A stretch of 64,000 nt of DNA from Bacillota bacterium (lineage in GTDB: Bacteria; Bacillota_A; Clostridia; Christensenellales; Aristaeellaceae), in NCBI GenBank assembly GCA_023421735.1, contig JAEZSP010000082.1, positions 24,381 through 88,380 of the forward strand, read 5' to 3'. The position numbers and the translations under genes are program-made. Positions 43,639-53,071 of this stretch are shown in pieces. Within the stretch, counting starts at the first letter, position 1. Every line of letters begins with the position of its first letter. Below the pieces are notes generated by a model. That model worked only from the letters and a program-made list of their open reading frames with translations. It did no database searches and was not told the origin of the DNA.

Positions 43639-45993
43639 ATGACGCTGCCCGGCAAATTATGTATTGGCATTTTGGAAGAGGACAACCCGCAAAAATCTTA
43701 TTTCAGGTTTAAACCGCTCCTCATTGCAAATGGCGAAGGATTTGAAAAGTACGACGTGACGGACGAATTCCCGGAGAATGGGTGCATCCGGATCGTACCG
43801 GACAAGAACGAATCCAGCAGGTTCAAGGCGCGGATGCGGCGGATGGGTGGCTTCTGCGTGGTGGATTTGCGCGAGCACCCGGACGAAAACGACAAAATTC
43901 GACCCAATAAGAACTATCGGGGCGACGAAACGGAACCGAACGCGTTTATCATTTATTCGGACGTCGTGCGCGAACCCGCCGAGGGACTGATCATCGAGAT
44001 CCTTGGGCAGGACGCGCCGGATGACGCTTCTAATATCGCGCTCACTTGCCCCTTGCCGCGCACGTCCCGCGTTTTAATGCGCGCGGGCGGCGATGTTTGC
44101 GATCATCTGTGGAGTCACGCGCCCATCGTTGAAATCGAAGGGGGCGTGGCCTTTACGCGCACGGAAGGCCGCGTCGAACTGGCCGGCGCGCAGCGGTTCG
44201 GCATTCCGGGCTTTGGGGAGGAGGTGCTCTCGTTCTTCATCGCCGCACCGGGCGCAGTGCTTTATGCGCCCACGGCACCCGTGCAGCAGGCCGCGCCTAT
44301 GCCCGCGCAGCAGAGCGCACCCGCACCTGTTGAAGTGCCCACGCAGGCCGCCGAGGCGGTTGAAACGCCCACGCCGGAAGCGCAGCCTTTCGCGGAAACT
44401 GCGGTGGAAATCGAACCGGTCATCGAAAAGCCGTGGATTACCCGCGATGCGCGCGTCAAGCCGCGTCCGATCGCGCCCGGCCTCAGCCCGTATGAACAGT
44501 CAATTGCGCTTCAGACGGGCATGAACCCGCGGCGTGGCCGGAGCCTGAAGGAAGTCATCGAGGATAAGTGGCGGCGTTCGCGCATCGATCAGCTCGGGCA
44601 TCCCATTCCGGGCACCGTGATGGGCCAGCCGGTTATCAGCCCCGTGGACCGTGCGGTGGACGCCGTTCGGGAGGCGTGGGAGCATCTGGACGCGCGATCG
44701 TGCCTTGCGCACGCGCTTGCGGGCGTGGACGGGCTGATGAAGGCGATGCTGTCCGGCGAGGATGCGTGCGAGACGGAAGAACGTGCCGCGCGGTTGCGCG
44801 AATATGAGCTGGCACGCGCGGAATTAAGCGCCGAGATCGAACGGCTTGCGTCGGCGCGCGATGCCGCAAAGGAAGAGATCGTGCGCGAAGTGCGCGAGGA
44901 AAACGAGGCCGAAATTGCGGCACGCGCTGTGCGCGTCAATGAATTGTCGGCGCGCGCCGAGGAGCTGCGCGCGCGGGCGGAGGATGCCACCCGGGTCGCG
45001 GAGACCGCCGAGAGGGCCATTGCCGATTTATCCAATGAAAAATTGCAGGCGCGCCTAAGCGAGTTTGCGGTCAACGCGCGCGCACTCGATTTAATTGCAG
45101 TCGCGCGCAACGGCGGTATGCCCGCCGCTCCCGTGCCCCAAAACATCAGTCGCATGGACGCGATCAGGCTTCGGGAGCTTGTCGCGCGCGTGCGCGGACG
45201 GTTCGCCGCCGCCGGATTTGAACTGACAAATGACGAGACGGTAAATCTGATTGCCTGTTTCGCGCTTCCGGGCGAGATGATTCTCACCGGCCCCACGGGC
45301 TGCGGAAAGACCGCCTATGCGCGGCTCCTTTCAGACGCATTGGGGCTTACCGCTGCGGGGCGGTTCCTGACTTGGGACGGTGCGGGCGACATGCCGACCG
45401 TTCAGGCAGACGATATCCCGGTTGCCGTTTTTTGCGACGATGTGAATGCCGAGCCGGGTACGTGTGTGAGAACCGTCTCGCGTCTGGATGCGCTTGCACC
45501 CGCGAAGGTGATTCTCGCCGCACGCGACAGCGCGGAGGGCGAACCGCTTCCCGCGCGCCTGCTCGATCGCGCGTTCCTGCTGCGGTTGAACGCGGAGAGA
45601 CTGACCTCCGCATGGGCGAAACCGACGCATCAGTATGATGCGGATGAGTTTGTCTTGACGCGCGCCGCAATCGAGGCGCTACTGGTTCCCAACGAGCACG
45701 GCGTGGCCCAGCAGGTGACCCGCAGGATGCGCGCGCTGCGCGACGATCTCGCAAAGTATGATTTGCTCCTGTCGCGTCGCACGCTCGATGGGCTATGGCT
45801 CTACTGTGCAGCCGTTACGCCGCATCTTTCCCTGACGCCGCTTGAGACGTTCGACCTCGCATTTTCACAGCGCGCGCTGCCCGCCGTGCTGTCGATGGCA
45901 GGTGTCGAACTGCTCCACGCGCTCCCGGATCTTCTGGAGGGCATGCCCCGCTCGCTGGAATTGCTCAAACAGCCGCTCGCGATTGAGGTATAG
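43639..45993 (+). CDS. AAA+ ATPase with unique N-terminal domain and coiled coil
   Basis: A 784-residue protein. Residues 1-205: a beta-rich domain not recognised (ILEEDNPQKSYFRFKPL, CIRIVPDKNESSRFK). About 215-285: Ala/Pro/Gln linker. About 360-470: charged coiled coil. About 510-784: P-loop domain with Walker A GPTGCGKT (551-558), Walker B VAVFCDDVN (595-603), sensor-like ILAARDS and an arginine-finger-like LLDRAFLLR, recalling MoxR/McrB-type AAA+ proteins. GGGGGG precedes ATG 43639. Own promoter; no partner gene. Role unknown. Confidence 0.72.
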   Translation: MTLPGKLCIGILEEDNPQKSYFRFKPLLIANGEGFEKYDVTDEFPENGCIRIVPDKNESSRFKARMRRMGGFCVVDLREHPDENDKIRPNKNYRGDETEPNAFIIYSDVVREPAEGLIIEILGQDAPDDASNIALTCPLPRTSRVLMRAGGDVCDHLWSHAPIVEIEGGVAFTRTEGRVELAGAQRFGIPGFGEEVLSFFIAAPGAVLYAPTAPVQQAAPMPAQQSAPAPVEVPTQAAEAVETPTPEAQPFAETAVEIEPVIEKPWITRDARVKPRPIAPGLSPYEQSIALQTGMNPRRGRSLKEVIEDKWRRSRIDQLGHPIPGTVMGQPVISPVDRAVDAVREAWEHLDARSCLAHALAGVDGLMKAMLSGEDACETEERAARLREYELARAELSAEIERLASARDAAKEEIVREVREENEAEIAARAVRVNELSARAEELRARAEDATRVAETAERAIADLSNEKLQARLSEFAVNARALDLIAVARNGGMPAAPVPQNISRMDAIRLRELVARVRGRFAAAGFELTNDETVNLIACFALPGEMILTGPTGCGKTAYARLLSDALGLTAAGRFLTWDGAGDMPTVQADDIPVAVFCDDVNAEPGTCVRTVSRLDALAPAKVILAARDSAEGEPLPARLLDRAFLLRLNAERLTSAWAKPTHQYDADEFVLTRAAIEALLVPNEHGVAQQVTRRMRALRDDLAKYDLLLSRRTLDGLWLYCAAVTPHLSLTPLETFDLAFSQRALPAVLSMAGVELLHALPDLLEGMPRSLELLKQPLAIEV

Positions 45994-46119
45994 GCAATTT
46001 AGCGGCGGAGTCCTTATCGTCATGATGCATCGGTCATCCGGAAATCGCGTTTCCGGACGGCCGATGCTTACGCTTTGGGCGAATTCATATTTTCCATCGT
46101 AGAAAAGGGGGAGATTGAT

Positions 46120-46887
46120 ATGCACTTTCGGTTTTTGGGAACCGGAGCGGCGGATTGCGGCACGCCGGCTGTGGGGTTCGACAACCGGGCTTATGCCAGC
46201 CTGCTGATCAATGACCGTGTTTTGATCGACGGTACGATGCGCGTGCTCGAAAAAATCGGTAATCCCGCGCGGATTACCGATATTCTCTATACACATTCTC
46301 ATGCGGACCACTACGACCCCCAACTGTTGGCTGCCCTTGCGCCCGTTTGCGTGCATGCGCACAGGAGCTGGGCGGGGGAGATCGATGTGCCGGGCATTGT
46401 GGTGATGCCGTTTGACGTATGCTCGGACTTTGCGGTTTGTGATCTGCTGGTCACTGCGCTCCCCGCAAATCATTCCACCGCGCGTGCATATGAGACGCCG
46501 GTGCACTTTGTCATTCGCGGCGGTGGGCGCACCGTCTTTTATGCGACTGACGGCGCATGGCTGCGAAATGAGGAATGGCATGCGCTTCAGAACGAGGCGC
46601 TGGATGCCGCGATTTTTGATGCGACGGTGGGAGAAATGTATCCCTCGGATTATCGCATTTTCGAGCACAACACCGTCGGAATGGTGCGGCTCATCGTAGG
46701 CACGCTTCGAAATCCGAGGAACGGCCCGAATCCAACGACCGGAAGCATCGGGCCGGTGCTCAAGCCCGACGCGAAGGTGTATCTGACGCATATCGGCCGC
46801 ACGCTGCATCCCGGACACGAAAAGATTGCGGAAAGTTGTGCGGGTGAATTCATTGTTGCTTATGATGGCCTGGCGGTTGCGCTTTAG
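46120..46887 (+). CDS. Metallo-beta-lactamase-fold hydrolase (PhnP-like)
   Basis: A 255-residue hydrolase. The metal motif THSHADHYD gives His59, His61, Asp63 and His64; a second His is in ALPANHST and another in LTHIGRTLHPGH. Start FRFLGTGAADCGTPA resembles PhnP/RNase-Z-like members acting on phosphodiesters. GGGGGAG precedes ATG. Convergent 4-base overlap with the permease gene. Substrate unknown. Confidence 0.82.
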   Translation: MHFRFLGTGAADCGTPAVGFDNRAYASLLINDRVLIDGTMRVLEKIGNPARITDILYTHSHADHYDPQLLAALAPVCVHAHRSWAGEIDVPGIVVMPFDVCSDFAVCDLLVTALPANHSTARAYETPVHFVIRGGGRTVFYATDGAWLRNEEWHALQNEALDAAIFDATVGEMYPSDYRIFEHNTVGMVRLIVGTLRNPRNGPNPTTGSIGPVLKPDAKVYLTHIGRTLHPGHEKIAESCAGEFIVAYDGLAVAL

Positions 46888-47777
46888 GTAAGCCGCACGC
46901 GCGGGTCGACAAGCGGATAGATGAGGTCGACGACGGTCGTTGAGACCGCGATGGCGACGATGGAGATCACGGATGCGCCGAAAAGCAGGTTGTAGTCATT
47001 GTTAAATGCCGCGCGCTGCATGAGAAAGCCCACGCCCGGATATCCGAACACCATCTCGGTCATGAGTGCGCCGCCAAACGCCGTGCCCAGCTGTATGGCA
47101 AGCGCCGTGACCTGCGGCAGCATGCAGTTGGGACGGATGTAGCGGCGGGCGATTTTGCCGTTTGGTATGCCGCGCAGCCGCGCGAACTGGGCGTAATCCT
47201 CCCCGTCCGCCACGCCTGCGAGCGTAGACATGGAGATGATCCACCAGCCGAGTGCGGAGAGGATCATGGTGATGGCCGGAAGCGTCGAGGAACGCAGAAG
47301 CGAACTCCAAAAGACCGCAGCGCCCCGACCGGTCATGATTTCGCTCGTGAGCGGGAAAAGCCGCAGGATATAGGCGAAGATCATCTGGACGACAAGCGCG
47401 AGGATGAAATAGGGAATGGGATATATGGTCATCGCAAGCGCCTCGAGAACCCGCGAAACCGCTTTGCCATGCGCGATGCCCGCCATCAGCCCGATGGCGT
47501 TCCCGGCGATCCATGCGACGAGGTTCGCGGCGATGCATAGACCCATCGTGTAGGGCATGTACCGCCACACAAGCGGCCCGATTTCGACTTTGTAAAATTT
47601 GGAGAGGCCAAAGTCCATATGGACGACCGCTTTGAGATATTGGACGTATTCGCGCAGCGTCAGGGAGTACGCCTGATCGCCCCGGATCACGGGCACGAGC
47701 GCCATGACGGTGACGCCGAGCCAGATGACCAATAGGCAGGTGAAAAGCCGTCCCAGCGCATATTTGGTATATTTCAT
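46884..47777 (-). CDS. Orphan peptide/nickel-type ABC permease (DppB-like)
   Basis: A 297-residue permease with about six helices; the EAA loop reads DYAQFARLRGIPNGKIARRYIRPN and the C-terminus has VFGYPGVGFLMQRAAFNNDY, typical of DppB/OppB. No second permease, ATPase or binding protein is adjacent. GGAG precedes ATG 47777. Partners must lie elsewhere or be lost. Confidence 0.85.
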   Translation of the reverse strand: MKYTKYALGRLFTCLLVIWLGVTVMALVPVIRGDQAYSLTLREYVQYLKAVVHMDFGLSKFYKVEIGPLVWRYMPYTMGLCIAANLVAWIAGNAIGLMAGIAHGKAVSRVLEALAMTIYPIPYFILALVVQMIFAYILRLFPLTSEIMTGRGAAVFWSSLLRSSTLPAITMILSALGWWIISMSTLAGVADGEDYAQFARLRGIPNGKIARRYIRPNCMLPQVTALAIQLGTAFGGALMTEMVFGYPGVGFLMQRAAFNNDYNLLFGASVISIVAIAVSTTVVDLIYPLVDPRVRLT

Positions 47778-47958
47778 TTTAGGACTCCACATCTGTAAAG
47801 GTTCTTTTTTATTATACGATCATCCCTCCGATCTGTCCAGAACGGAGAGGAATTCAAAATTTGTTTATTTATGGGCGGGCTTTGTTCTAAAATTGTTCAT
47901 GATTTCGGGTATATTGTATTGTATGATAAGGGCACAACCAAAAAGGGAGGCAATGAAG

Positions 47959-49197
47959 ATGAATCAAAAAGCGCGCTTCTATAAAATAACCGCCGGCGTA
48001 TCCGTCCTCGTCGCGGCCGCAATGCTGTTTGTTCTGCTTGCGACTGGCGTATTCGCGGAGAATGCGACCGTCAAGGCGACCAACTCATCCGTTGCCACAT
48101 ATGATGTGCAGGACACCAGCCCCGCCATCCAGGTGGCACAGAAAAACGCAAATTCCGTGGTGGGTGTCATTACCAATGTCGAGATGTGGACGCGCGGCAG
48201 TAACACGTCCGCGACCGAGACCTATTCCGAAGGTTCCGGCGTCGTCATTGCGGACGGCGGCTACATTTTAACCAACTATCACGTCGTCGCGTCCGGCGAC
48301 AGCTACCAGGTCCTGATGCCTTCCGGCGACAAGGTGGATGCCACGCTCGTCGGCTATGACAGCTCTTACGACCTCGCAGTATTGAAGGTGAGCGACGAAT
48401 CCGTCGCCGCCACGCTCGTCCCGGTCGCCATCGGCTCGGTCGAGAAGATGTACGTCGGTTCCACGGTCATCGCAATCGGGAACCCCGGCGGCGAAACCCT
48501 CTATAACACAGTGACCCAGGGCATCATTTCGAGCCTGTCCCGCCAGGTGGACGGCGGCAATACCAGCCGTAGCGTGGACTACATTCAGCACGACGCCGCG
48601 ATCAACTCCGGTAACTCCGGCGGCGGTCTGTTCGACGTGAACGGCAATCTGATCGGCATCAATACGCTTAAGTATTCCGGCAGCTACTACTCCGGCAGCA
48701 CCTACGAAGGTCTGGGTTTTGCGATCCCGATCGACACCGCGTACCCCATCGCCGTTGAACTGATTGAAAAGGGTAAGATTGAGCGCGTTGGCATCGGCGT
48801 GAGCGTGACAGAAGTCTCGGGCGCTGATGAGGCAACCGATACGGAGACCCCTACCGGCCTGTACGTGCAGTCCCTCCTCTCCGGAGGCCCCGCTGAGACT
48901 GCCGGCATCGAGGTTGGCGACTATATCGTCGCGATCAACGATACGCGCGTCAGTACGACCCAGGATCTCACTTCTGTGATTGACCAACACGAGGCCGGTG
49001 ACGTCGTAACCCTCACCATCGTGCGCTATACGGCGTCCGACGGCAGCGACGGCGGCTTCACCAAGACGGCAAACGGCGAATACTACACCTTCGGCGGCGG
49101 CAACTCTCCGTTCGGCGGCTACTTTAACAATACGCCCACGCAGAACTATACCGCGCAGACGATGAAGATCGACGTTACGCTGCAGATTCTCAACTAA
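47959..49197 (+). CDS. htrA: HtrA/DegP-type trypsin-like serine protease with PDZ domain
   Basis: A 412-residue membrane-anchored protease. N-terminal hydrophobic helix (about 10-31), protease domain with catalytic His in LTNYHVVASGD, Asp in SSYDLAVLKV and Ser in NSGNSGGGLF, then a PDZ domain (GLYVQSLLSGGPAETAGIEVGDYI) and a Gly/Asn/Thr-rich tail. Degrades misfolded exported proteins. GGGAGG is 8 bases before ATG 47959; the ATG two codons earlier is too close. Confidence 0.92.
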   Translation: MNQKARFYKITAGVSVLVAAAMLFVLLATGVFAENATVKATNSSVATYDVQDTSPAIQVAQKNANSVVGVITNVEMWTRGSNTSATETYSEGSGVVIADGGYILTNYHVVASGDSYQVLMPSGDKVDATLVGYDSSYDLAVLKVSDESVAATLVPVAIGSVEKMYVGSTVIAIGNPGGETLYNTVTQGIISSLSRQVDGGNTSRSVDYIQHDAAINSGNSGGGLFDVNGNLIGINTLKYSGSYYSGSTYEGLGFAIPIDTAYPIAVELIEKGKIERVGIGVSVTEVSGADEATDTETPTGLYVQSLLSGGPAETAGIEVGDYIVAINDTRVSTTQDLTSVIDQHEAGDVVTLTIVRYTASDGSDGGFTKTANGEYYTFGGGNSPFGGYFNNTPTQNYTAQTMKIDVTLQILN

Positions 49198-49238
49198 CAC
49201 AAAGGCATGGGGGAGGCATCCCTTCCCCACAAAAATCC

Positions 49239-49269
49239 AAACCGCTGCACCGAAAGGCGCAGCGGTTTT
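49239..49269 (+). terminator. Terminator after htrA
   Basis: AACCGCTGC / GCAGCGGTT stem, then TTTTCGCG. Downstream overlaps the promoter area of the next gene. Confidence 0.75.
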
Positions 49270-49321
49270 CGCGTTGGCAGCGCAGACGGATTGTGATAGA
49301 ATGAGTGCGGAGGCGAGTCAA

Positions 49322-50188
49322 ATGTACGAACTTCACCAGATTGGGGAATCGACATATTACATCGATTGCCCGGCAAAAATCGGCGTTTTTGTCGAGGCGG
49401 ACGGGGTTTATCTGATTGACAGCGGGAGCGATAAGGACGCGGGGCGTCGGGTCAAGAAAATTCTCGACGAAAAGAATTGGCGGCTGAAGGCGATTTTGAA
49501 TACCCATTCGCACGCGGATCACATCGGCGGGAATCGTTATTTGCAGCAGCAGACGGAGTGCGCGGTGTTTGCGTCGGGAATGGAAGCGGCCTTTGTGCGG
49601 CATCCGGTTCTCGAACCGTCGTTGCTCTACGGCGGTTGCCCGCCGAAGGAGCTGCGCCACAAATTTCTGATGGCGCAGGAAAGCAATGTGTCCGACGCCG
49701 CGTTCCCGCCCGCTGTCGAGGTGATCCCGTTGCCGGGGCATGCGCCCGATATGGTCGGTTACCGTACGCGCGACGATGTGGTGTTTTTGGCGGACTGCGT
49801 GTCGAGCGCCGTAACGCTTGAGAAATACGGCATAACGTATGTCTACGACGTGGGCGCTGCGCTTGAAACGCTCGACCGGGTCGCGGGGATGCAGGCAAGC
49901 TTGTTCGTCCCGGCGCATGCGCAGGTGACGGCGGATATTTCGGAGCTCGCGCGGCTGAACGGCGAAAAAATGCATGCCACAGGAGATCTGATTTTGTGTA
50001 TATGCCAAACCCCTTTGCCGTTTGAGGAAATTCTGAAAGCGGTCTTCGATCGCTATGACCTCAGAATGAATTTCGAGCAGTACGCGCTCGTGGGTGCGGC
50101 GGTGCGCTCCTTTCTTTCGTGGATGAAGGAAGCGGGGCGGATTTCGGCGTCCTTTGTTGACAATAAAATGCTCTGGGTGGCGAATTGA
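49322..50188 (+). CDS. Metallo-beta-lactamase-fold hydrolase
   Basis: A 288-residue hydrolase of the glyoxalase-II/lactamase-B type: LIDSGSDKD, NTHSHADHIGGN (metal-binding), PLPGHAPDMVGY (His) and FLADCV (Asp). C-terminal winged-helix-like extension of about 80 residues. CGGAGG precedes ATG 49322. It adjoins adaA with no gap and may be cotranscribed. Substrate unknown. Confidence 0.85.
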   Translation: MYELHQIGESTYYIDCPAKIGVFVEADGVYLIDSGSDKDAGRRVKKILDEKNWRLKAILNTHSHADHIGGNRYLQQQTECAVFASGMEAAFVRHPVLEPSLLYGGCPPKELRHKFLMAQESNVSDAAFPPAVEVIPLPGHAPDMVGYRTRDDVVFLADCVSSAVTLEKYGITYVYDVGAALETLDRVAGMQASLFVPAHAQVTADISELARLNGEKMHATGDLILCICQTPLPFEEILKAVFDRYDLRMNFEQYALVGAAVRSFLSWMKEAGRISASFVDNKMLWVAN

Positions 50189-50761
50189 ATGTCTCAAAAT
50201 CGGAAGACGGTTGAACCGGGCGCGTGGTATGATCAGGCGGAAGAGGCGATGTGGCGCGCGGCGTCCGAAAGCGACTCGGCCTTCGACGGCGCGTTTGTCT
50301 ATGGCGTTCGAACGACCGGCATCTTTTGCCGTCCGTCGTGTGCGTCGCGCGTACCGAACCTGGAAAACGTGCTGTTTTTCAAGTCGGCTGATGAAGCGCG
50401 CGCTGCCGGCTTCCGACCCTGCAAGCGATGCCGTCCCGACTTAACCGCCTATCAGCCAATGCGCGACACGGCGGCGGCGGCAAAGGCGGCGATTGATGCC
50501 GGAGAAGACGTCAAGGCGCTTGGCGTTTCCCCGCGCAGACTGTCGACAATCTTCCGGGAAGCATACGGCATCACGATCTCGGGCTATGTGAGTAGGCTTC
50601 GGTTGGCAAAGGCAAAGCGGTTGCTTGTGGAGACGAACCGGAAGATCGTCGAAATTGCGGGTGATGTGGGGTTTGATTCGCTGTCCGCGTTCTATCGCTT
50701 TTTCAGAAGTGGCGCGGGAACCACGCCCGCCACATACAGAAGGGAGAATCGAATCAAATGA
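50189..50761 (+). CDS. adaA: AdaA-like methylphosphotriester-DNA methyltransferase/activator
   Basis: A 190-residue protein: Ada zinc domain (FCRPSCASR at residues 46-54 and PCKRCRPD further on, giving four Cys) and an AraC helix-turn-helix (LGVSPRRLSTIFREAYG, then IVEIAGDVGFDSLSAFYRFF). The first Cys takes a methyl group from phosphotriesters and turns the protein into an activator of repair genes. The next gene, ogt, overlaps by 4 bases. Confidence 0.92.
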   Translation: MSQNRKTVEPGAWYDQAEEAMWRAASESDSAFDGAFVYGVRTTGIFCRPSCASRVPNLENVLFFKSADEARAAGFRPCKRCRPDLTAYQPMRDTAAAAKAAIDAGEDVKALGVSPRRLSTIFREAYGITISGYVSRLRLAKAKRLLVETNRKIVEIAGDVGFDSLSAFYRFFRSGAGTTPATYRRENRIK

Positions 50762-51216
50762 AGTGTGCCTATTATCCGTTTCCATACGGCGTTTTAAAAA
50801 TCTGCTGCGAGGACGATGCGGTGATGTCCGTATCCCGTGTCGCGGAAGCGGGCGTGCAAAATGAGCCCTCGGCGCTCTCGGACGCGGCACATGCGCAGAT
50901 ATTGGAATATCTCGCGGGGGAGCGGTGCGCATTTTCATTTCCCATGCGCACGCATGGCACTGCGTTTCAGGAGAAGGTATGGCGCGCGCTGCGGGAAATT
51001 CCTTACGGCGAAACGCGCACTTACGGTCAGATTGCCGAGATGATCGGCAGCCCCAAGGCTTCGCGCGCGGTTGGCATGGCGAACAATAAAAATCCCATCT
51101 GGATCGCCATTCCCTGCCACCGGGTTGTGGGCGCGAACGGCGCGCTCGTGGGGTATGCGGGCGGACTCGACATGAAAAAGGCGCTCCTTGCGCTGGAGCG
51201 CGCAAACGCGCTGTGA
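50758..51216 (+). CDS. ogt: Methylated-DNA-protein cysteine methyltransferase
   Basis: A 152-residue suicide enzyme removing O6-methylguanine damage. The acceptor Cys lies in IAIPCHRVVG and helix KASRAVGMANNKNP precedes it. Translationally coupled to adaA, giving an adaptive-response pair. Confidence 0.95.
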   Translation: MKCAYYPFPYGVLKICCEDDAVMSVSRVAEAGVQNEPSALSDAAHAQILEYLAGERCAFSFPMRTHGTAFQEKVWRALREIPYGETRTYGQIAEMIGSPKASRAVGMANNKNPIWIAIPCHRVVGANGALVGYAGGLDMKKALLALERANAL

Positions 51217-51219
51217 GAC

Positions 51220-51966
51220 TTAATTCCGCTTGCGCGCCCGAAAGAGAAACGAGAAGGGAAGCATTTGCGCCTTGCGCATGCGATCGGGCATTTCGCCCGC
51301 CGCCGCGCGGGTTTGCGCGTCCGTCTCTTCGATAAGTTTTTCGATGACGAATCCTGTATCCGCGAGCGCGTTGACGTAGCTTGAAATCTTCCGGTTCGGG
51401 AAAATGGCGGTGCCGTTGCCCATATCGACGGTTTCCGGGCGTTCGTCAAAATAACTGTTGCGAAAAATGAGCGTGCCGTCTTCGATCTTAACGCAACCGT
51501 GGACCGGGTGTCGCCAGCTGAAGATGAGCATCCCGCCGGGCTTCAAATACCCGTAGATACGCCTGAGCGTCGCGGGAAGGTCGGTCGTCCAGCCGAGCGC
51601 GTAGATGGAGTAGACGATGTCGAAATACCCGTCGGGGATGCCGCAGTCCGCTTCCATGGGCGAACAGATGAGCCGCGCAGCGTGTCCGTTTTTCCGCAGG
51701 TGTTCGCGGGCATTTTCAAGCTGGCTCTTTGACAGGTCGATGCCCCAGAGTTCTGCCGCACCATGCGCTGCATGGTGGGCGAGTGAGTGACCGCTGCCAC
51801 AGCCGATCTCGAGCAGCCGTTTGTCGGCGACATCGCCAAACAAATGAAGCTCGTCCTCCGTGACAAAATAAACGCCGTATTCCGGCAGCGCGGTTGTGCC
51901 GAACCATGCGTTCGCGTTTTCATCCCAGTAACTCCGATTGATAGAAATGATGTCGTTTTGTTCCAT
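51220..51966 (-). CDS. Class I SAM-dependent methyltransferase
   Basis: A 248-residue methyltransferase. SAM loop LLEIGCGSGHSLAHH, acidic strand WGIDLSKSQ, and FDIVYSIYALGWTTDLPATLRRIYGYLKPGG. Start region SINRSYWDENANAWFG is typical of a small-molecule methyltransferase group. ATG 51966 has GGGGGG 7 bases upstream. Substrate unknown. Confidence 0.85.
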   Translation of the reverse strand: MEQNDIISINRSYWDENANAWFGTTALPEYGVYFVTEDELHLFGDVADKRLLEIGCGSGHSLAHHAAHGAAELWGIDLSKSQLENAREHLRKNGHAARLICSPMEADCGIPDGYFDIVYSIYALGWTTDLPATLRRIYGYLKPGGMLIFSWRHPVHGCVKIEDGTLIFRNSYFDERPETVDMGNGTAIFPNRKISSYVNALADTGFVIEKLIEETDAQTRAAAGEMPDRMRKAQMLPFSFLFRARKRN

Positions 51967-51983
51967 GTACATGCCCCCCATAC

Positions 51984-52012
51984 AGTATCGCATGCATGCG
52001 GACGTTTGGCAA
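51984..52012 (-). promoter_or_regulatory. Promoter of the methyltransferase gene
   Basis: Minus-strand -35 TTGCCA (52007-52012), 17-base spacer, -10 GATACT (51984-51989). Confidence 0.65.
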
Positions 52013-52055
52013 GGGTGAAAAGGGATTATAATACGAGTGAACAGAGGTGATTTGA

Positions 52056-53006
52056 ATGAAGGAAATTTATCTGGCGGGCGGCTGCTTTTGGGGCACGGAA
52101 AAATATTTGAGGCTCGTAGACGGCGTTCTCTCCACCGAGGTCGGCTATGCGAATGGCGCAACGGCGCGCCCGACGTACAAGGAAGTCTGCGCGGGCAGCG
52201 GGCATGCGGAGGTTGTGCGCGTCGAATATGACGAGGCGGTTTTGCCGCTGCGGGAGCTGCTCGAAATCTATTATGAGGGCATCGACCCCACATCGGTCAA
52301 CAGACAGGGCGGCGATGTCGGGCGGCAGTACCGCACGGGAGTCTATTACACCGATTCTGGCGATGAGGCGATCATTGCAAAATCGCTCCGATCGCTCGAA
52401 AACCGGCTTGGGAAGCGCGTCGCGGTGGAGCTGAAACCGCTCGAAAACTATTTCCACGCAGAGGACTATCATCAGGACTATCTGGACAAGAATCCCGGCG
52501 GTTACTGCCATATTCCGGCGAGCCTGTTTCGCCGCGCGGCGAAACACAAATCGCCCAAGGTACCCATCTATGAGGCAAAGAGTGAAGACGCGCTCAAGGG
52601 GGAGCTCACCGAAACGCAGTACGCCGTGACGCGCGAGGCCGCGACCGAGCGCGCGTTTACGGGGGAATACTGGGATCACCATGTGCGCGGGCTGTACGTG
52701 GACGTCACGACGGGGGAGCCGCTTTTCACATCCGATGATAAATTCGAGTCCGGCTGCGGTTGGCCCAGCTTTACCAAACCAGTGACACCCGAGGTCGTGC
52801 GCGAAAACGCGGATCATTCGCATGGCATGAACCGCACGGAAGTGCGTTCCCGCAGCGGCAATGCGCATTTGGGGCACGTTTTCCTCGATGGTCCGCAGGA
52901 CAAGGGCGGACTCAGGTATTGCATCAACTCCGCCGCACTCCGGTTCGTTCCGTATGAACAACTCGACGCGGAAGGGTATGGCTATCTGAAGGATCGATTT
53001 CAATAA
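52056..53006 (+). CDS. msrAB: Peptide methionine sulfoxide reductase MsrA-MsrB fusion
   Basis: A 316-residue two-domain enzyme repairing both methionine sulfoxide epimers. MsrA (about 1-160) has catalytic GGCFWGTE near Cys10; MsrB (about 175-305) has SGCGWPSF, the GHVF strand and the catalytic Cys in [11 protein letters not shown]. The CxxC pairs of zinc-type MsrB are absent. AGAGGTG precedes the ATG. No signal peptide. Confidence 0.95.
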   Translation: MKEIYLAGGCFWGTEKYLRLVDGVLSTEVGYANGATARPTYKEVCAGSGHAEVVRVEYDEAVLPLRELLEIYYEGIDPTSVNRQGGDVGRQYRTGVYYTDSGDEAIIAKSLRSLENRLGKRVAVELKPLENYFHAEDYHQDYLDKNPGGYCHIPASLFRRAAKHKSPKVPIYEAKSEDALKGELTETQYAVTREAATERAFTGEYWDHHVRGLYVDVTTGEPLFTSDDKFESGCGWPSFTKPVTPEVVRENADHSHGMNRTEVRSRSGNAHLGHVFLDGPQDKGGLRYCINSAALRFVPYEQLDAEGYGYLKDRFQ

Positions 53007-53026
53007 AAAAGGCGCTTGTGCGCCGA
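53006..53026 (-). terminator. Terminator of the peptide operon (minus strand)
   Basis: Minus strand GGCGC-ACAA-GCGCC followed by TTTTTTATT. Confidence 0.8.
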
Positions 53027-53045
53027 TCATTGTCCCCGTATTTTG

Positions 53046-53071
53046 GGCGCGGAACGACCGCGCCTTTCTTT
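53046..53071 (+). terminator. Terminator of msrAB (plus strand)
   Basis: GGCGCGG-AACGA-CCGCGCC followed by TTTCTTT; lies next to the opposite-strand terminator so the two convergent units are separated. Confidence 0.78.

Noticed and set aside
48268..49230. 320-codon antisense frame in htrA, and similar frames at 49190-50197, 45865-46818 and 52026-53030
   Set aside because: All oppose genes with clear catalytic motifs and lack ribosome sites.
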